Source of the DNA: Frankia gtarii | GTDB lineage: Bacteria; Actinomycetota; Actinomycetes; Frankiales; Frankiaceae | NCBI RefSeq assembly: GCF_025403375.1 | Contig: NZ_JAMPTM010000020.1 | Coordinates: 1 to 48,743, forward strand | Length of the DNA stretch: 48,743 nt | Reading direction: 5' to 3' | Shown here: positions 7,981 through 20,840 of the stretch, piece after piece | How positions within the stretch are numbered: the stretch's first letter is position 1 | Layout of the letters: each line of letters starts with the position of its first letter | The notes under the pieces: model-generated | Databases searched by the model: none | What the model saw: only the letters and a program-made list of their open reading frames with translations | Told to the model about the DNA's origin: nothing | Program-made: the position numbers and the translations under genes

Positions 7981-8042
7981 TCCCCGCCAGGTCATGAGGG
8001 CCACCCACCGCTCGGGTGTCCCGGCGAGCCGGGCACTCTGGG

Positions 8043-9116
8043 ATGGTGACAGCCGCGCAGGAGTCCGGACGCACGGCGCCGGACGGCAAGACCGCCACCG
8101 GACCGGGCGACATCCCGGTCGCCGCCCCCGAGCCCAGGGCCCGGCCCACCATCGCGATCTCCACCGTCATCGCGGTGATCGCCTGGGTGGTCGCGGCCGG
8201 CCTCGCCCTGCTCGCCCTCGGCCGGCTCGTCCACCTCGACGACGGTCTGGACTGGCCCTACTCGGCGATCAACGCCGTGACCCCACTGCTCTACCTGCCG
8301 GCCTACGCGACGCTGGCCGTGGCCTTCGCCCTGCGCCGCAACCTGCTGCTGATCCTGTCGGTCGTGCTGGTCGCCGTCCATCTGTTCTGGGCGGTCCCCG
8401 AGGTGCTCCCGGGTGGCGCCGAGGACGCGCCCCAGGGATCGGCCAGGCTGCGGATCATGTCGGCGAACCTGCTCTACCGCAACGCCCATGCCGACCGGCT
8501 CGGAGCCCAGATCCGCTCGGCCAACCCCGACGTGCTCGTCCTCGTCGAACTCTCGCCGCTGACGCTGTCCCAGGTGAACGCCTCCGGGGCACTGAGCGGC
8601 TTCCCGTACCGGGAGGTGCACCCGGACGCCGGCGCGTTCGGCGCGGCGATCTACTCCCGATTCCCGCTGCGCGACGCCGCCACCCCCAGGGTCGGCGGGT
8701 CGATGTCGCTGCGGGCCACCATCGAGGTCGACGAGAACCGCCGTTTCGTGATGTACGCGGTGCATACCATCTCGCCGACGTCCGGCACGTACACCAACCG
8801 GTGGCGCACTCAGCTCACCGCGCTGCGCCACGAGGCCCAGCACGCCACCCTGCCGGTGGTCATGGCCGGCGACTTCAACGCCACCCGCGACCACCGGCCG
8901 TTGCGCCGACTCGACAGCGCCGGGGTCCGCGACGCGCACGACGTCGTCGGCGGCGGGTGGGAACCGACGTGGAGCGCCCGCTCGGTGCTGCTGCCGCCGG
9001 TGCTGCGCATCGACCACGTGCTGGCCTCGCCCGCCTTCGCGGTCACCGGCTTCCAGGTCGGCCACGACTTCGGCAGCGATCACTTCCCCGTCATCGCCGA
9101 CCTCGCCATGAGGTAG
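8043..9116 (+). CDS. Membrane-anchored endonuclease/exonuclease/phosphatase
   Basis: The 357-residue protein has a polar N-terminus, then three hydrophobic segments within residues 35-125, and a C-terminal EEP catalytic domain. The EEP motifs are visible: MSANLLYRN, VLVELSPL, the catalytic AGDFNAT, IDHVL and the terminal SDHFPV. Topology would place the catalytic domain outside the membrane. Members hydrolyse phosphodiester bonds in nucleic acids, phospholipids or inositol phosphates, and the substrate cannot be told from sequence. ATG at 8043 is chosen over upstream GTG-type starts because it begins the natural N-terminus; no strong ribosome binding site is seen. The stop is four bases from the convergent enoyl-CoA hydratase stop. 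Confidence 0.8.
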   Translation: MVTAAQESGRTAPDGKTATGPGDIPVAAPEPRARPTIAISTVIAVIAWVVAAGLALLALGRLVHLDDGLDWPYSAINAVTPLLYLPAYATLAVAFALRRNLLLILSVVLVAVHLFWAVPEVLPGGAEDAPQGSARLRIMSANLLYRNAHADRLGAQIRSANPDVLVLVELSPLTLSQVNASGALSGFPYREVHPDAGAFGAAIYSRFPLRDAATPRVGGSMSLRATIEVDENRRFVMYAVHTISPTSGTYTNRWRTQLTALRHEAQHATLPVVMAGDFNATRDHRPLRRLDSAGVRDAHDVVGGGWEPTWSARSVLLPPVLRIDHVLASPAFAVTGFQVGHDFGSDHFPVIADLAMR

Positions 9117-9119
9117 GGG

Positions 9120-9896
9120 TCAGCGGCCGGTGAAGTCGGCCTTGCCGGGGCCGTGGGCGATGAAGGACTCCATCCCGATCCGGCGGTCCTCGGTGGCGAA
9201 CAGGCCCGCGAACAGGGCGGCCTCCAGGCGCAGGGCCTCGGCGAGGGCCAGTTCCGAACCGTCGTCGACGGCCTGCTTCGCCGCGGCCAGCGCCATCGCG
9301 GGTCCGTTCGTGTACCGCCCGGCGATCTCCCGGGCCCGCTCGTACACCTCTGCCGCGGGCACGACGACGTCGGCCAGCCCGATCTGGGCGGCCTCTTCGG
9401 CGCGCACCTGCCGGCCGCTGAAGATGAGGTCCTTGGCCCGCGCCGGGCCGATCAGCCGCGGCAGGCGCTGCGTCCCGCCGGCCCCCGGGATCACCCCGAG
9501 CAGGATCTCCGGCTGGCCGACCTTCGCGTTGTCGGCGAACACCCGGACGTCGGCGCAGAGCGCGAGCTCCAGTCCGCCGCCGAGGGCGAAGCCGGTGACC
9601 GCCGCGACCACCGGCTTCGGGATGCGGGCCACCACCTCGAAGGTCGAGTTGAGGTCGCCGACCCAGGCCGACGCCTCGGCGTACCCCATCGGCGCCATCT
9701 GCTTGATGTCCGCGCCGGCGGCGAAGACCTTCTCACCCCCGTAGATGACCACCGATCGGACCGCCGGGTTGCGGGTCGCCTCGACGGCGGCCGCCCGCAG
9801 CTCGGCGGCGACGCCGGAGTCCAGCGCGTTCATCGGCGGTCGATCCAGCCGGATGGTGCCGATTCCGCCGTCGACCTCGAGCCGCACGACGCTCAT
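9120..9896 (-). CDS. Enoyl-CoA hydratase/isomerase
   Basis: This is a 258-residue crotonase-fold protein. It has the CoA-binding and oxyanion-hole motifs FAAGADIKQMAP and GFALGGGLELALCADVR, then PEILLGVIPGAGGTQRLPRLIG with the catalytic Glu residues expected of a hydratase. It hydrates trans-2-enoyl-CoA in beta-oxidation or a related acyl-CoA route. ATG at 9896 has GGGAGGA seven bases upstream, so the longer frame to 9947 is not used. No other beta-oxidation gene adjoins it, though etfBA lies 3 kb away and would serve the matching dehydrogenase step. Confidence 0.93.
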   Translation of the reverse strand: MSVVRLEVDGGIGTIRLDRPPMNALDSGVAAELRAAAVEATRNPAVRSVVIYGGEKVFAAGADIKQMAPMGYAEASAWVGDLNSTFEVVARIPKPVVAAVTGFALGGGLELALCADVRVFADNAKVGQPEILLGVIPGAGGTQRLPRLIGPARAKDLIFSGRQVRAEEAAQIGLADVVVPAAEVYERAREIAGRYTNGPAMALAAAKQAVDDGSELALAEALRLEAALFAGLFATEDRRIGMESFIAHGPGKADFTGR

Positions 9897-10181
9897 CCAC
9901 GGTCCTCCCGACTTTGGCCCGTGCTGAGGAAGCCGGGCGTCCAACACCCGGCTGGCCCCGCGGACCGCGCCGGAGCCGACGGTGACCCGGCCTGGTCGTC
10001 GGACATACCAGGATGGATCGCGCCGGCCGCCCGGGTCGGGTCGTGCGGGTCGGTGGGTGGTCGGAAGTCACGATAGGCCGACCGGTGCTGATCTTCATGC
10101 GATCGCGGGGGCGAGCTCCGGGCGCAGCGGAGGTGCCCGATCGGCCGACCGGGGGCTGAGACGTCGATTAACCTCACCGGG

Positions 10182-12464
<2,283 letters not shown>

Positions 12465-12469
12465 TCGAC

Positions 12470-12487
12470 CGCCGGCTACAACCGGCG
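12470..12487. terminator. Bidirectional hairpin between glgX and glgP
   Basis: CGCCGG (12470-12475), loop CTACAA, CCGGCG (12482-12487). It is a perfect 6-bp stem in the 49-base gap between the convergent glgX and glgP stops. Confidence 0.6.
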
Positions 12488-12513
12488 ACTTGCCACCACC
12501 GTGGCCGCTGCGG

Positions 12514-15078
12514 CTACGGGTTGGCGACGAGACCCAGCTCGGCGACGCTGGCGGTGAGGTGGTGGCGGGGCAGCACCCGCACGGTGTAGCCGAACGGACC
12601 GGTGCGGCCGAGGGGGATCGTGCCCTCGAAGCGGTGCCCGCCCTCGCCCTCGCCCTCGCCGACGAGCTGCAACGACAGCACCTCGGGGGCGAGGATCCGG
12701 TCGGTCTGGTCGATGCGCCCGAAGGAGGCGAGGACGTCGACGTCGTCGGGGGCGAGCCCGCCGAGGTCGACCGTGGCCCGCACCACCAGCGACTGGCCCA
12801 CCTGGGGGGTGTCGCCGAGCCCGGCGGAGTCGACGTTGAGCACCCGCACCCTCGGCCAGGCCGCGCGCACCCGGCTCTTCCAGCCGGCGAGGTCCCGGGC
12901 GCCCGCCAGGCCGTCGGCGGCGGCGACCCGAGCGGAGACGCCGGCCGGCACGTAGTACCGCTCGACGTACTCCTGCACCATCCGGCTGGCCAGCACCTGC
13001 GGACCGAGGCTGGACAGGGTGTGCTTGACCATCGCCGTCCAGCGCCGCGGCGGGCCGTCGCCGGCATCACGGTCGTAGAACCGCGGGGCGACGGTGTTCT
13101 CCAACAGGTCGTACAGGGCGGCGGACTCGATGTCGTCGCGCCGGTCGGGGTCCTCGACGCCGTCGGCGGTGGGGATCGCCCAGCCGTTCTGGCCGTCGAA
13201 CATCTCGTCCCACCAGCCGTCCCGGATGGACAGGTTGAGGCAGCCGTTGAGCGCCGCCTTCATCCCGGACGTACCGCACGCCTCCAGCGGGCGCAGCGGG
13301 TTGTTCAGCCAGACGTCCGAACCGGAGTACAGGAACCGCGCCATGCCGATGTCGTAGTCGGGCAGGAACACGATGCGCGCGCGCACGGCCGGGTCGTCGG
13401 CGAACTGGACGATCTGCTGGACGAGCTGCTTGCCGCCGTCGTCCGCGGGGTGGGCCTTGCCGGCGATCACCATCTGGATCGGCCGCTGCGGGTGCAGCAG
13501 CAGGCGGCGCAGCCGGTCGGAGTCCCGCAGCATCAGCGTGAGCCGCTTGTAGGACGGCACCCGGCGGGCGAAGCCGATGGTGAGCACGTCGGGGTCGAAG
13601 ACGGACTCGACCCAGTCGAGCTCGCCGGGGGCGGCGCCGCGCTCCAGCCAGGAGGCGCGCACCCGGCGGCGAACCTCGGCGACGAGCCGTTCCCGCAGCT
13701 GGCGGCGGGTGGCCCAGATGACCTCGTCGGGCAGGGTGGAGATCTTGGCGAAGCCGGCCGCGTCGTCGGCGAGCAGGCCGGGACCGGGCTGGCGGTCGGC
13801 CAGTTCGATGACGGCCCGTGATACCCAGGTCGGGGCGTGCACGCCGTTGGTCACCGAGCCGATCGGCACCTCGGCGGAATCGAACCCGGTCCACAGGCCC
13901 GCGAACATCTCCCGGCTGACGATGCCGTGCAGCTTGCTGACGCCGTTGGAACGCTGCGCGAGGCGCAGGCCCATGTGCGCCATGTTGAACACGTTCGGGT
14001 CGGACTCGACTCCGAGTTCCAGGATCCTTTCCGCCGGCACGCCGGGCCAGGAGTTGTCCCCGCCGAAGTGGCGGGCGACGAGGTCGCGGGGGAAACGGTC
14101 GATGCCGGCGGGCACCGGGGTGTGCGTGGTGAACAGAGTGCCGGCGCGGGCGGCCTCCAGCGCCTCGTCGAAGCTGAGCCCGGTCTCGACGAGCTCGCGG
14201 ATCCGCTCGAGGCCGAGGAAGCCGGCGTGGCCCTCGTTGGTGTGGTAGACCTCCGGCGTCGGCGTGCCGGTGACCGCCGCGTAGGCCCGCAGCGCCCGGA
14301 CGCCGCCGATGCCCAGCAGCATCTCCTGCAGCAGCCGGTGGTCGGTACCGCCGCCGTAGAGCCGGTCGGTCACCCCCCGCTCGGCCGGCTGGTTGTCCTC
14401 GACGTCCGAGTCGAGCAGCAGCAGCGGGACCCGACCGACCTGTGCCTTCCAGATCTGCGCGTGCAGGGTGCGGCCCTCGGGCAGCCCGACGGCCACCTTC
14501 ACCGGGGTGCCGGCGGCGTCGGTGAGCTGGGTCAGCGGCAGCCCGTGCGGGTCGATACCCGGGTAGCGCTCCTGCTGCCAGCCGTCGCGCGACAGCGACT
14601 GGACGAAGTAGCCGGCCCGGTACAGCAGCCCCACGCCGATGATCGGCACACCGAGGTCGCTGGCGGTCTTGAGGTGGTCGCCGGCGAGGATGCCGAGCCC
14701 GCCGGAGTACTGCGGCAGCACCTCGGTGATGCCGAACTCCGGCGAGAAGTACGCGATCGCCGCGGGCGCACCCGGCAGCTGCTGGCGCTGGTACCACAGG
14801 TCGGCCGAGAGGTAGTCCTGGAGATCGTCCGCAACGCCGGTGAGCCGACGCACGAAGCGGCGGTCCGCGGCGAGGGCGACGAGCCGGTCGTGATCGACCT
14901 CGCCGAGCAGGCGGACCGGGTCACCCTTGGTGGCCCGCCAGAGCTCGGGGTCGACCGACTCGAACAGGTCCAGCGTCTCGGGGTGCCAGGACCAGCGAAG
15001 ATTCAGGACAAGTTCCCCCAGTGGAGCAAGCTGCTCGGGGAGCTGCGCACGGACGGTGAACCGTCGTAGGGCTCTCAC
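12514..15078 (-). CDS. glgP: Alpha-glucan (glycogen) phosphorylase
   Basis: The 854-residue protein is of the GT35 alpha-glucan phosphorylase family, the bacterial/archaeal-type form with an N-terminal domain starting near LPEQLAPLGELVLNLRWSWH. Key parts are AYFSPEFGITE, QYSGGLGILAGDHLK, YHTNEGHAGF and the pyridoxal phosphate site GTSGMKAALNG with Lys607. It releases glucose-1-phosphate from glycogen ends. It pairs functionally with glgX, its convergent neighbour. The start is GTG at 15078, with no convincing ribosome binding site, and the codon lies inside a small hairpin (15074-15089). Confidence 0.95.
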   Translation of the reverse strand: MRALRRFTVRAQLPEQLAPLGELVLNLRWSWHPETLDLFESVDPELWRATKGDPVRLLGEVDHDRLVALAADRRFVRRLTGVADDLQDYLSADLWYQRQQLPGAPAAIAYFSPEFGITEVLPQYSGGLGILAGDHLKTASDLGVPIIGVGLLYRAGYFVQSLSRDGWQQERYPGIDPHGLPLTQLTDAAGTPVKVAVGLPEGRTLHAQIWKAQVGRVPLLLLDSDVEDNQPAERGVTDRLYGGGTDHRLLQEMLLGIGGVRALRAYAAVTGTPTPEVYHTNEGHAGFLGLERIRELVETGLSFDEALEAARAGTLFTTHTPVPAGIDRFPRDLVARHFGGDNSWPGVPAERILELGVESDPNVFNMAHMGLRLAQRSNGVSKLHGIVSREMFAGLWTGFDSAEVPIGSVTNGVHAPTWVSRAVIELADRQPGPGLLADDAAGFAKISTLPDEVIWATRRQLRERLVAEVRRRVRASWLERGAAPGELDWVESVFDPDVLTIGFARRVPSYKRLTLMLRDSDRLRRLLLHPQRPIQMVIAGKAHPADDGGKQLVQQIVQFADDPAVRARIVFLPDYDIGMARFLYSGSDVWLNNPLRPLEACGTSGMKAALNGCLNLSIRDGWWDEMFDGQNGWAIPTADGVEDPDRRDDIESAALYDLLENTVAPRFYDRDAGDGPPRRWTAMVKHTLSSLGPQVLASRMVQEYVERYYVPAGVSARVAAADGLAGARDLAGWKSRVRAAWPRVRVLNVDSAGLGDTPQVGQSLVVRATVDLGGLAPDDVDVLASFGRIDQTDRILAPEVLSLQLVGEGEGEGGHRFEGTIPLGRTGPFGYTVRVLPRHHLTASVAELGLVANP

Positions 15079-15089
15079 GAAGACGTGAG
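15074..15089 (-). promoter_or_regulatory. Hairpin enclosing the glgP start codon
   Basis: CTCACG (15074-15079) and CGTGAG (15084-15089) form a perfect stem with a four-base loop; the GTG start of glgP (15076-15078) lies within one arm. In mRNA the loop reads UCUU. It might limit translation initiation, or be chance; the stem is short. Confidence 0.35.
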
Positions 15090-15221
15090 CCTAGAGGAGT
15101 GCCGTTGACGTGGCCGCACCCGGGTTCGACCTGCGGGTTACGTTCTCCGCACAACTCACCGCCCGGCCGAACTATCAGCCGAAATCCGCCGCGGTCGCGG
15201 TCCCGGGACGAGCCGGTCCTA

Positions 15222-17213
<1,992 letters not shown>

Positions 17214-17287
17214 GGTTCCTCCTGGACGAAACGGTGCGCGGTGGGACACCTACCCAGTGTACCACGAAGACCGGTCGCCGCCTAGGA

Positions 17288-18133
17288 TCACGCCGGGGCG
17301 GCGGAAGCCTGATCGGGCCGGTCCGCACGCACCCGGTCCAGCAGCGCCGCCAGCACCTGTTCGCCCGCGAGCGCGCCCGCGCCGGCGGTGACGGCGACGT
17401 TCGGCGCCGACCAGCCGAGTTCGTGCAGCTCGCCGTGGGCGGGCCGGACGGCGGCGTCGGCCGCCAGCAGCATCGGGATGTCCAGGACCGAGTCCCCGGC
17501 GGCCAGCAGCGTCGCCGTCCCGGCCCGGCGGACCACCTCGTCGACGGCTCGCTGCTTGGTCAGCATCGTCGGTACCAGATACACCTTGCGGCCCTGCGCC
17601 GACACCGACCAGCCGCCCACGCGGGCCGCCGCGATGACGCCGGCCAGGTCCGGGATGGCGGGCCGGTCGTGGGCGACGAGGTAGACGAACAGGTCGTCGG
17701 CGGCGCGGACCGTCCGGGCCCAGCCGCCGGCGGCGAACCGTTCGGCGAGCGCCAGCATCTCGGCCAGCGGCGCGCAGGCGGCGGCCAGCTGCGCCGCGAT
17801 CCCGGCCGCCCATGCCGGGTCGGGGACGCCGTCGACGAGCAGGTGCCCGCCGTTGGCCGCGATCGCGTACCGCGGCCGGATCCCGAGATCCACCCGGCGG
17901 TACTGGGCGAGCGTGCGGGTGGTGACGGGGACGACGACGGCCCGGCGGTGCAGCTCGGCCAGCAGCGCGAGCTCCCGAGCCGTCGCGAAGGACAGCGGGG
18001 CGCCGTCGAGCCGCTCGACCTCGACCAGCTCGGGCTCGGCGGTGCCGGCCGGCAGCAGCATCGAGCGTCGGGAGAAGATCAGCGTCTTGTCCAGGTCGAG
18101 GGCCACCAGGTGGCTGCCCCTCTCCGCCGTCAC
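17288..18133 (-). CDS. HAD-family phosphatase of the Ter-linked PRTase operon
   Basis: The 281-residue HAD-superfamily protein has motif I ALDLDKTLIF near residue 11, a conserved TTRT, a lysine in the TKQRAVDE region and the motif IV aspartates in AAGDSVLDIPML. Its cap domain resembles Cof/trehalose-phosphatase-type members. GTG at 18133 overlaps the stop of the StiP-PELOTA gene by four bases (GTGA), making it last in a coupled four-gene operon. In published surveys of Ter systems a HAD phosphatase accompanies PRTase-TRSP, StiP/PELOTA, and lyase genes in a predicted pathway for a nucleoside-like metabolite. The substrate is unknown. Confidence 0.85.
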   Translation of the reverse strand: MTAERGSHLVALDLDKTLIFSRRSMLLPAGTAEPELVEVERLDGAPLSFATARELALLAELHRRAVVVPVTTRTLAQYRRVDLGIRPRYAIAANGGHLLVDGVPDPAWAAGIAAQLAAACAPLAEMLALAERFAAGGWARTVRAADDLFVYLVAHDRPAIPDLAGVIAAARVGGWSVSAQGRKVYLVPTMLTKQRAVDEVVRRAGTATLLAAGDSVLDIPMLLAADAAVRPAHGELHELGWSAPNVAVTAGAGALAGEQVLAALLDRVRADRPDQASAAPA

Positions 18134-19380
18134 GAAGCGTCCGAGATGTTCGGAACGATCGGGACATCCTGAACACCCGGAACATCCGGGAGATCCGGGA
18201 CGTCCGGGCGCCAGCGCGCGTTCGGCGTGTGGAACACCGGCGCCGCGCCGACCGGACGCACCAGCCCGACGCACGAGAACGGCAGGTCGGTCATCTCCTC
18301 GACCGGGACGCCGCGGTCGGCGGCAAGCGCCAGGACGTGCCCCAGCTCGTCGACGCGGTCCGGGTCGACGAGGATGCGCCACGGCACGCGGCGCAGCAGC
18401 ACCCGGGTGGTCTCGCCGACCCCCGGCTTCACCATGATCACATCCGGGATGTCGTAGGCGGCGGCGATCCGCTCCACCGCCGCCCAGCCGGCCCAGGTCG
18501 GCCGCCGGTCGGCCCCCCACAGCCGCGGCCAGGTCTCGGCGACCTCGTCCGCGACCGCGTCGAACTGCGCGACGACCGTGGAGATGAAGTGCCGGGACAG
18601 GTCGTACGGCGCGAGCTCGCCGTAGAACTTCGCACCGTGGAAGTCGGCCGGGCCGATGTGCTCGGCGTTGAGGACGGTCCGGCTGACCAGCCCGCTGACC
18701 GTGGAGTTCAGGCAGGCGCTCGGGATGAGGAAGTCGTCGCGGGTGCCGTACAGCGGCACGCAGCGCGCCGGGTCGGCGAGCACGGCGAGGGTGTCGTCGA
18801 GCCCGAGGCCCGCGACCGCGTCGCTGAGCACCCGCGTCATCACCCCCTTGCCGGTCCAGCCGTCGACGAACTGCATCGCCCCGCGGTCGAACCGGTCGGT
18901 CAGGTAGCGCACGGCGTTCATGTCCATCCCGCGATCCTTGATCACGGAAATGGCGTGGTGGGGGGTGTCCAGGCCGTGTCGCCAGCCGTACCAGCGACGC
19001 ATCAGGATCCCGACCGGCGTCCCGGCCCGGGCGATCGAGACCAGGACCGGCTCGGGCTTCGAGACCCGCACGAGCTCGGCGACGAGCCCCGTGGCCAGCG
19101 CCACCCGCCGGGCCGAGCGCTCCAGCGCCTGGTGGTAGAGACGCAGGTAACCGGCGTCGGGCTGGTACTCGACGGGCAGATCCTCGGAGTAGTGCCGGCC
19201 GGCCTGCATCGCCTCCTCGCGGTCCTCGGTGGGCCGTTCGAGGTCGACGGCGCTCAGATCGGTGAGCAGGAAAGTCACGTCGGCCGGGTCGTACGAGCCC
19301 GAGCCAATCGTCCCCGCGGGCACGCGGTCGCCCGCCTGCCCGGCCACCGGGGTCGCCGGGCCAGAACCGGAGGCGCTCAT
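18130..19380 (-). CDS. StiP-type cysteine protease-like/PELOTA RNA-binding fusion
   Basis: The 416-residue protein matches the StiP (stress-inducible, Ter-associated) family. Residues about 30-290 hold the StiP domain, with SIARAGTPVGIL, SVIKDRGMD, FVDGWTGKG and FHGAKFYGEL, the PRTase-like fold features behind that family. A C-terminal PELOTA-type RNA-binding segment covers roughly 300-385 (RILVDPDRVDELGHVLALA). The tail carries DVPDLPDVPGVQDVP repeats. Start ATG at 19380 overlaps the PRTase stop (ATGA). It is the third gene in the coupled operon. Cysteine-protease activity is a family-level prediction; I did not verify a catalytic triad. Confidence 0.82.
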   Translation of the reverse strand: MSASGSGPATPVAGQAGDRVPAGTIGSGSYDPADVTFLLTDLSAVDLERPTEDREEAMQAGRHYSEDLPVEYQPDAGYLRLYHQALERSARRVALATGLVAELVRVSKPEPVLVSIARAGTPVGILMRRWYGWRHGLDTPHHAISVIKDRGMDMNAVRYLTDRFDRGAMQFVDGWTGKGVMTRVLSDAVAGLGLDDTLAVLADPARCVPLYGTRDDFLIPSACLNSTVSGLVSRTVLNAEHIGPADFHGAKFYGELAPYDLSRHFISTVVAQFDAVADEVAETWPRLWGADRRPTWAGWAAVERIAAAYDIPDVIMVKPGVGETTRVLLRRVPWRILVDPDRVDELGHVLALAADRGVPVEEMTDLPFSCVGLVRPVGAAPVFHTPNARWRPDVPDLPDVPGVQDVPIVPNISDAS

Positions 19381-20840
19381 CGGGTCCGCTCCGGCAGGGT
19401 CCGCTCCGGCAGGTCCAGCGCGGCGGCGGCGTCCGGTGGCGGTCCGGCGGGTCGGGGGGCCGGTCGGTAGGCGGGCAGGGTGAGCACGGCGACCGGGGCG
19501 CAGCGGCGCAGCTCGCCGACGAGCCCCGCCGGGTCCGCGACCGCGGCGGGCGATGCCGCGTCCGCGCCCGAGTCGACGATCAGGACGATGTCGTCGTAGA
19601 CGCCGGGACGGACGTTGTAGACGTGGCTGACCCGGCTCGGGTCGTCCGGCGCCGGGAAGGTGAGCGCCGCCCGGATGGCGTAGCCCTCGACGTCGACGGG
19701 ATGGACCGGCGAGCGGGTCGTCGACTGGTAACGGACCTCGCCGGAGCCGGCGGCGGCGGCGAGCGTGTCCGCGATCCGCATCGGGGTGTACATCAGTTCC
19801 TCCGTCCCCAGAACGAGTGTGCGGCCGCCCGGTCGAGTCAGCGCTGCGCGCACGGCGGCGGCGACCGGCGTCAGGACGTCGTCGAGCCGGCGTCGGTGGG
19901 CCGGTGACCAGCCGTACCGGCCGCCTTCGGGCAGGTCCGCCGGCCAGTCGGCGGTCAGCCACCGGACCGGATGGCCGGCCTCAGCCGGTCGGGGTTTCTC
20001 GGCGGGCGGCGGCTTCTCCGCGGGCGGGGACTTCTCGGCAGGCGGCACGGACGCGGAGAAGCGGGCGCGGATACTCGCCGCCCGGTCGGCGATCTCGGGC
20101 GGCACCGTGACGGTGGCCGCGATCAGGGCGACAACGTCGATCCGGACGCCAAGTTCGGCGGCGAGGTCGGCGAACGCGGTGCGCGCGGCGGCCGGGCGGG
20201 CGTCGACGAGGGTCGCCACCACGTAGCGCGAGCGGGGAACGTGAGCGTGCAGGATGCGGATGGTGCCGAGGGCGGTCCGTCCGGTGGACAGTTCGTCGTC
20301 GACCAGCACGATCGGCTCGCCGCCGTGCAGGACCGCCGGATTCTGTGGGACCAGCCAGTGGTGGGAGGCGTGCGAGTGCGACTCGGTGAACTCCAGCACC
20401 GGCGGCACCCCGAGCAGGTCCCGCCGAGTGGTGTGCAGGTAATGGCTGCCCACCAGCCCGTCGGCGACGGCATGGCCAAGCGCCGTCGCCGTCTCGCAGT
20501 AACCGATGACGAGCGGCCCTGTCCGGGCACCGTCGCCGGCTCCGTCGCCGGCTCCGTCGCCGGCTCCGTCGCGGGTGGGGAAGCCGGGTAGGGCCCGGAC
20601 CTGGGCCGCGAGGTCCGCTCCGGCGGCCAGGCCCGCGCCCGGCGGGACCGGCAGGTGCTTGCCGAGCACCCGGCTGACCAGCAGGTGAGCCCGGCGTGGG
20701 TTGCGCCGCAGGGCCAGCCCCACCAGCGCGTCCAGGCCACCGCCGCGCACGTCCGCGCTCACCTCGACGGCGAGCCCCAGCTCCGCCCACAGCCAGCCCG
20801 GGTCCGCGGGCACCGGTGTCGTCGTCGTGGACGTGGTCAT
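19377..20840 (-). CDS. Phosphoribosyltransferase with TRSP domain (Ter-linked)
   Basis: The 487-residue fusion has an N-terminal PRTase with the PRPP-binding loop PIVLVDDELSTGRTALG (176-192) and a C-terminal TRSP domain named for the motif seen here in TTRSPV (374-379). The two halves are joined by a Pro/Glu/Lys linker of PPAEK repeats (266-285). Gly/Asp/Ala repeats at about 91-105 come from four copies of a 12-base repeat (20533-20577). The protein probably transfers a phosphoribosyl or ribosyl group in the Ter-linked metabolite pathway. Start ATG at 20840 overlaps the lyase stop by four bases. Confidence 0.85.
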   Translation of the reverse strand: MTTSTTTTPVPADPGWLWAELGLAVEVSADVRGGGLDALVGLALRRNPRRAHLLVSRVLGKHLPVPPGAGLAAGADLAAQVRALPGFPTRDGAGDGAGDGAGDGARTGPLVIGYCETATALGHAVADGLVGSHYLHTTRRDLLGVPPVLEFTESHSHASHHWLVPQNPAVLHGGEPIVLVDDELSTGRTALGTIRILHAHVPRSRYVVATLVDARPAAARTAFADLAAELGVRIDVVALIAATVTVPPEIADRAASIRARFSASVPPAEKSPPAEKPPPAEKPRPAEAGHPVRWLTADWPADLPEGGRYGWSPAHRRRLDDVLTPVAAAVRAALTRPGGRTLVLGTEELMYTPMRIADTLAAAAGSGEVRYQSTTRSPVHPVDVEGYAIRAALTFPAPDDPSRVSHVYNVRPGVYDDIVLIVDSGADAASPAAVADPAGLVGELRRCAPVAVLTLPAYRPAPRPAGPPPDAAAALDLPERTLPERTR

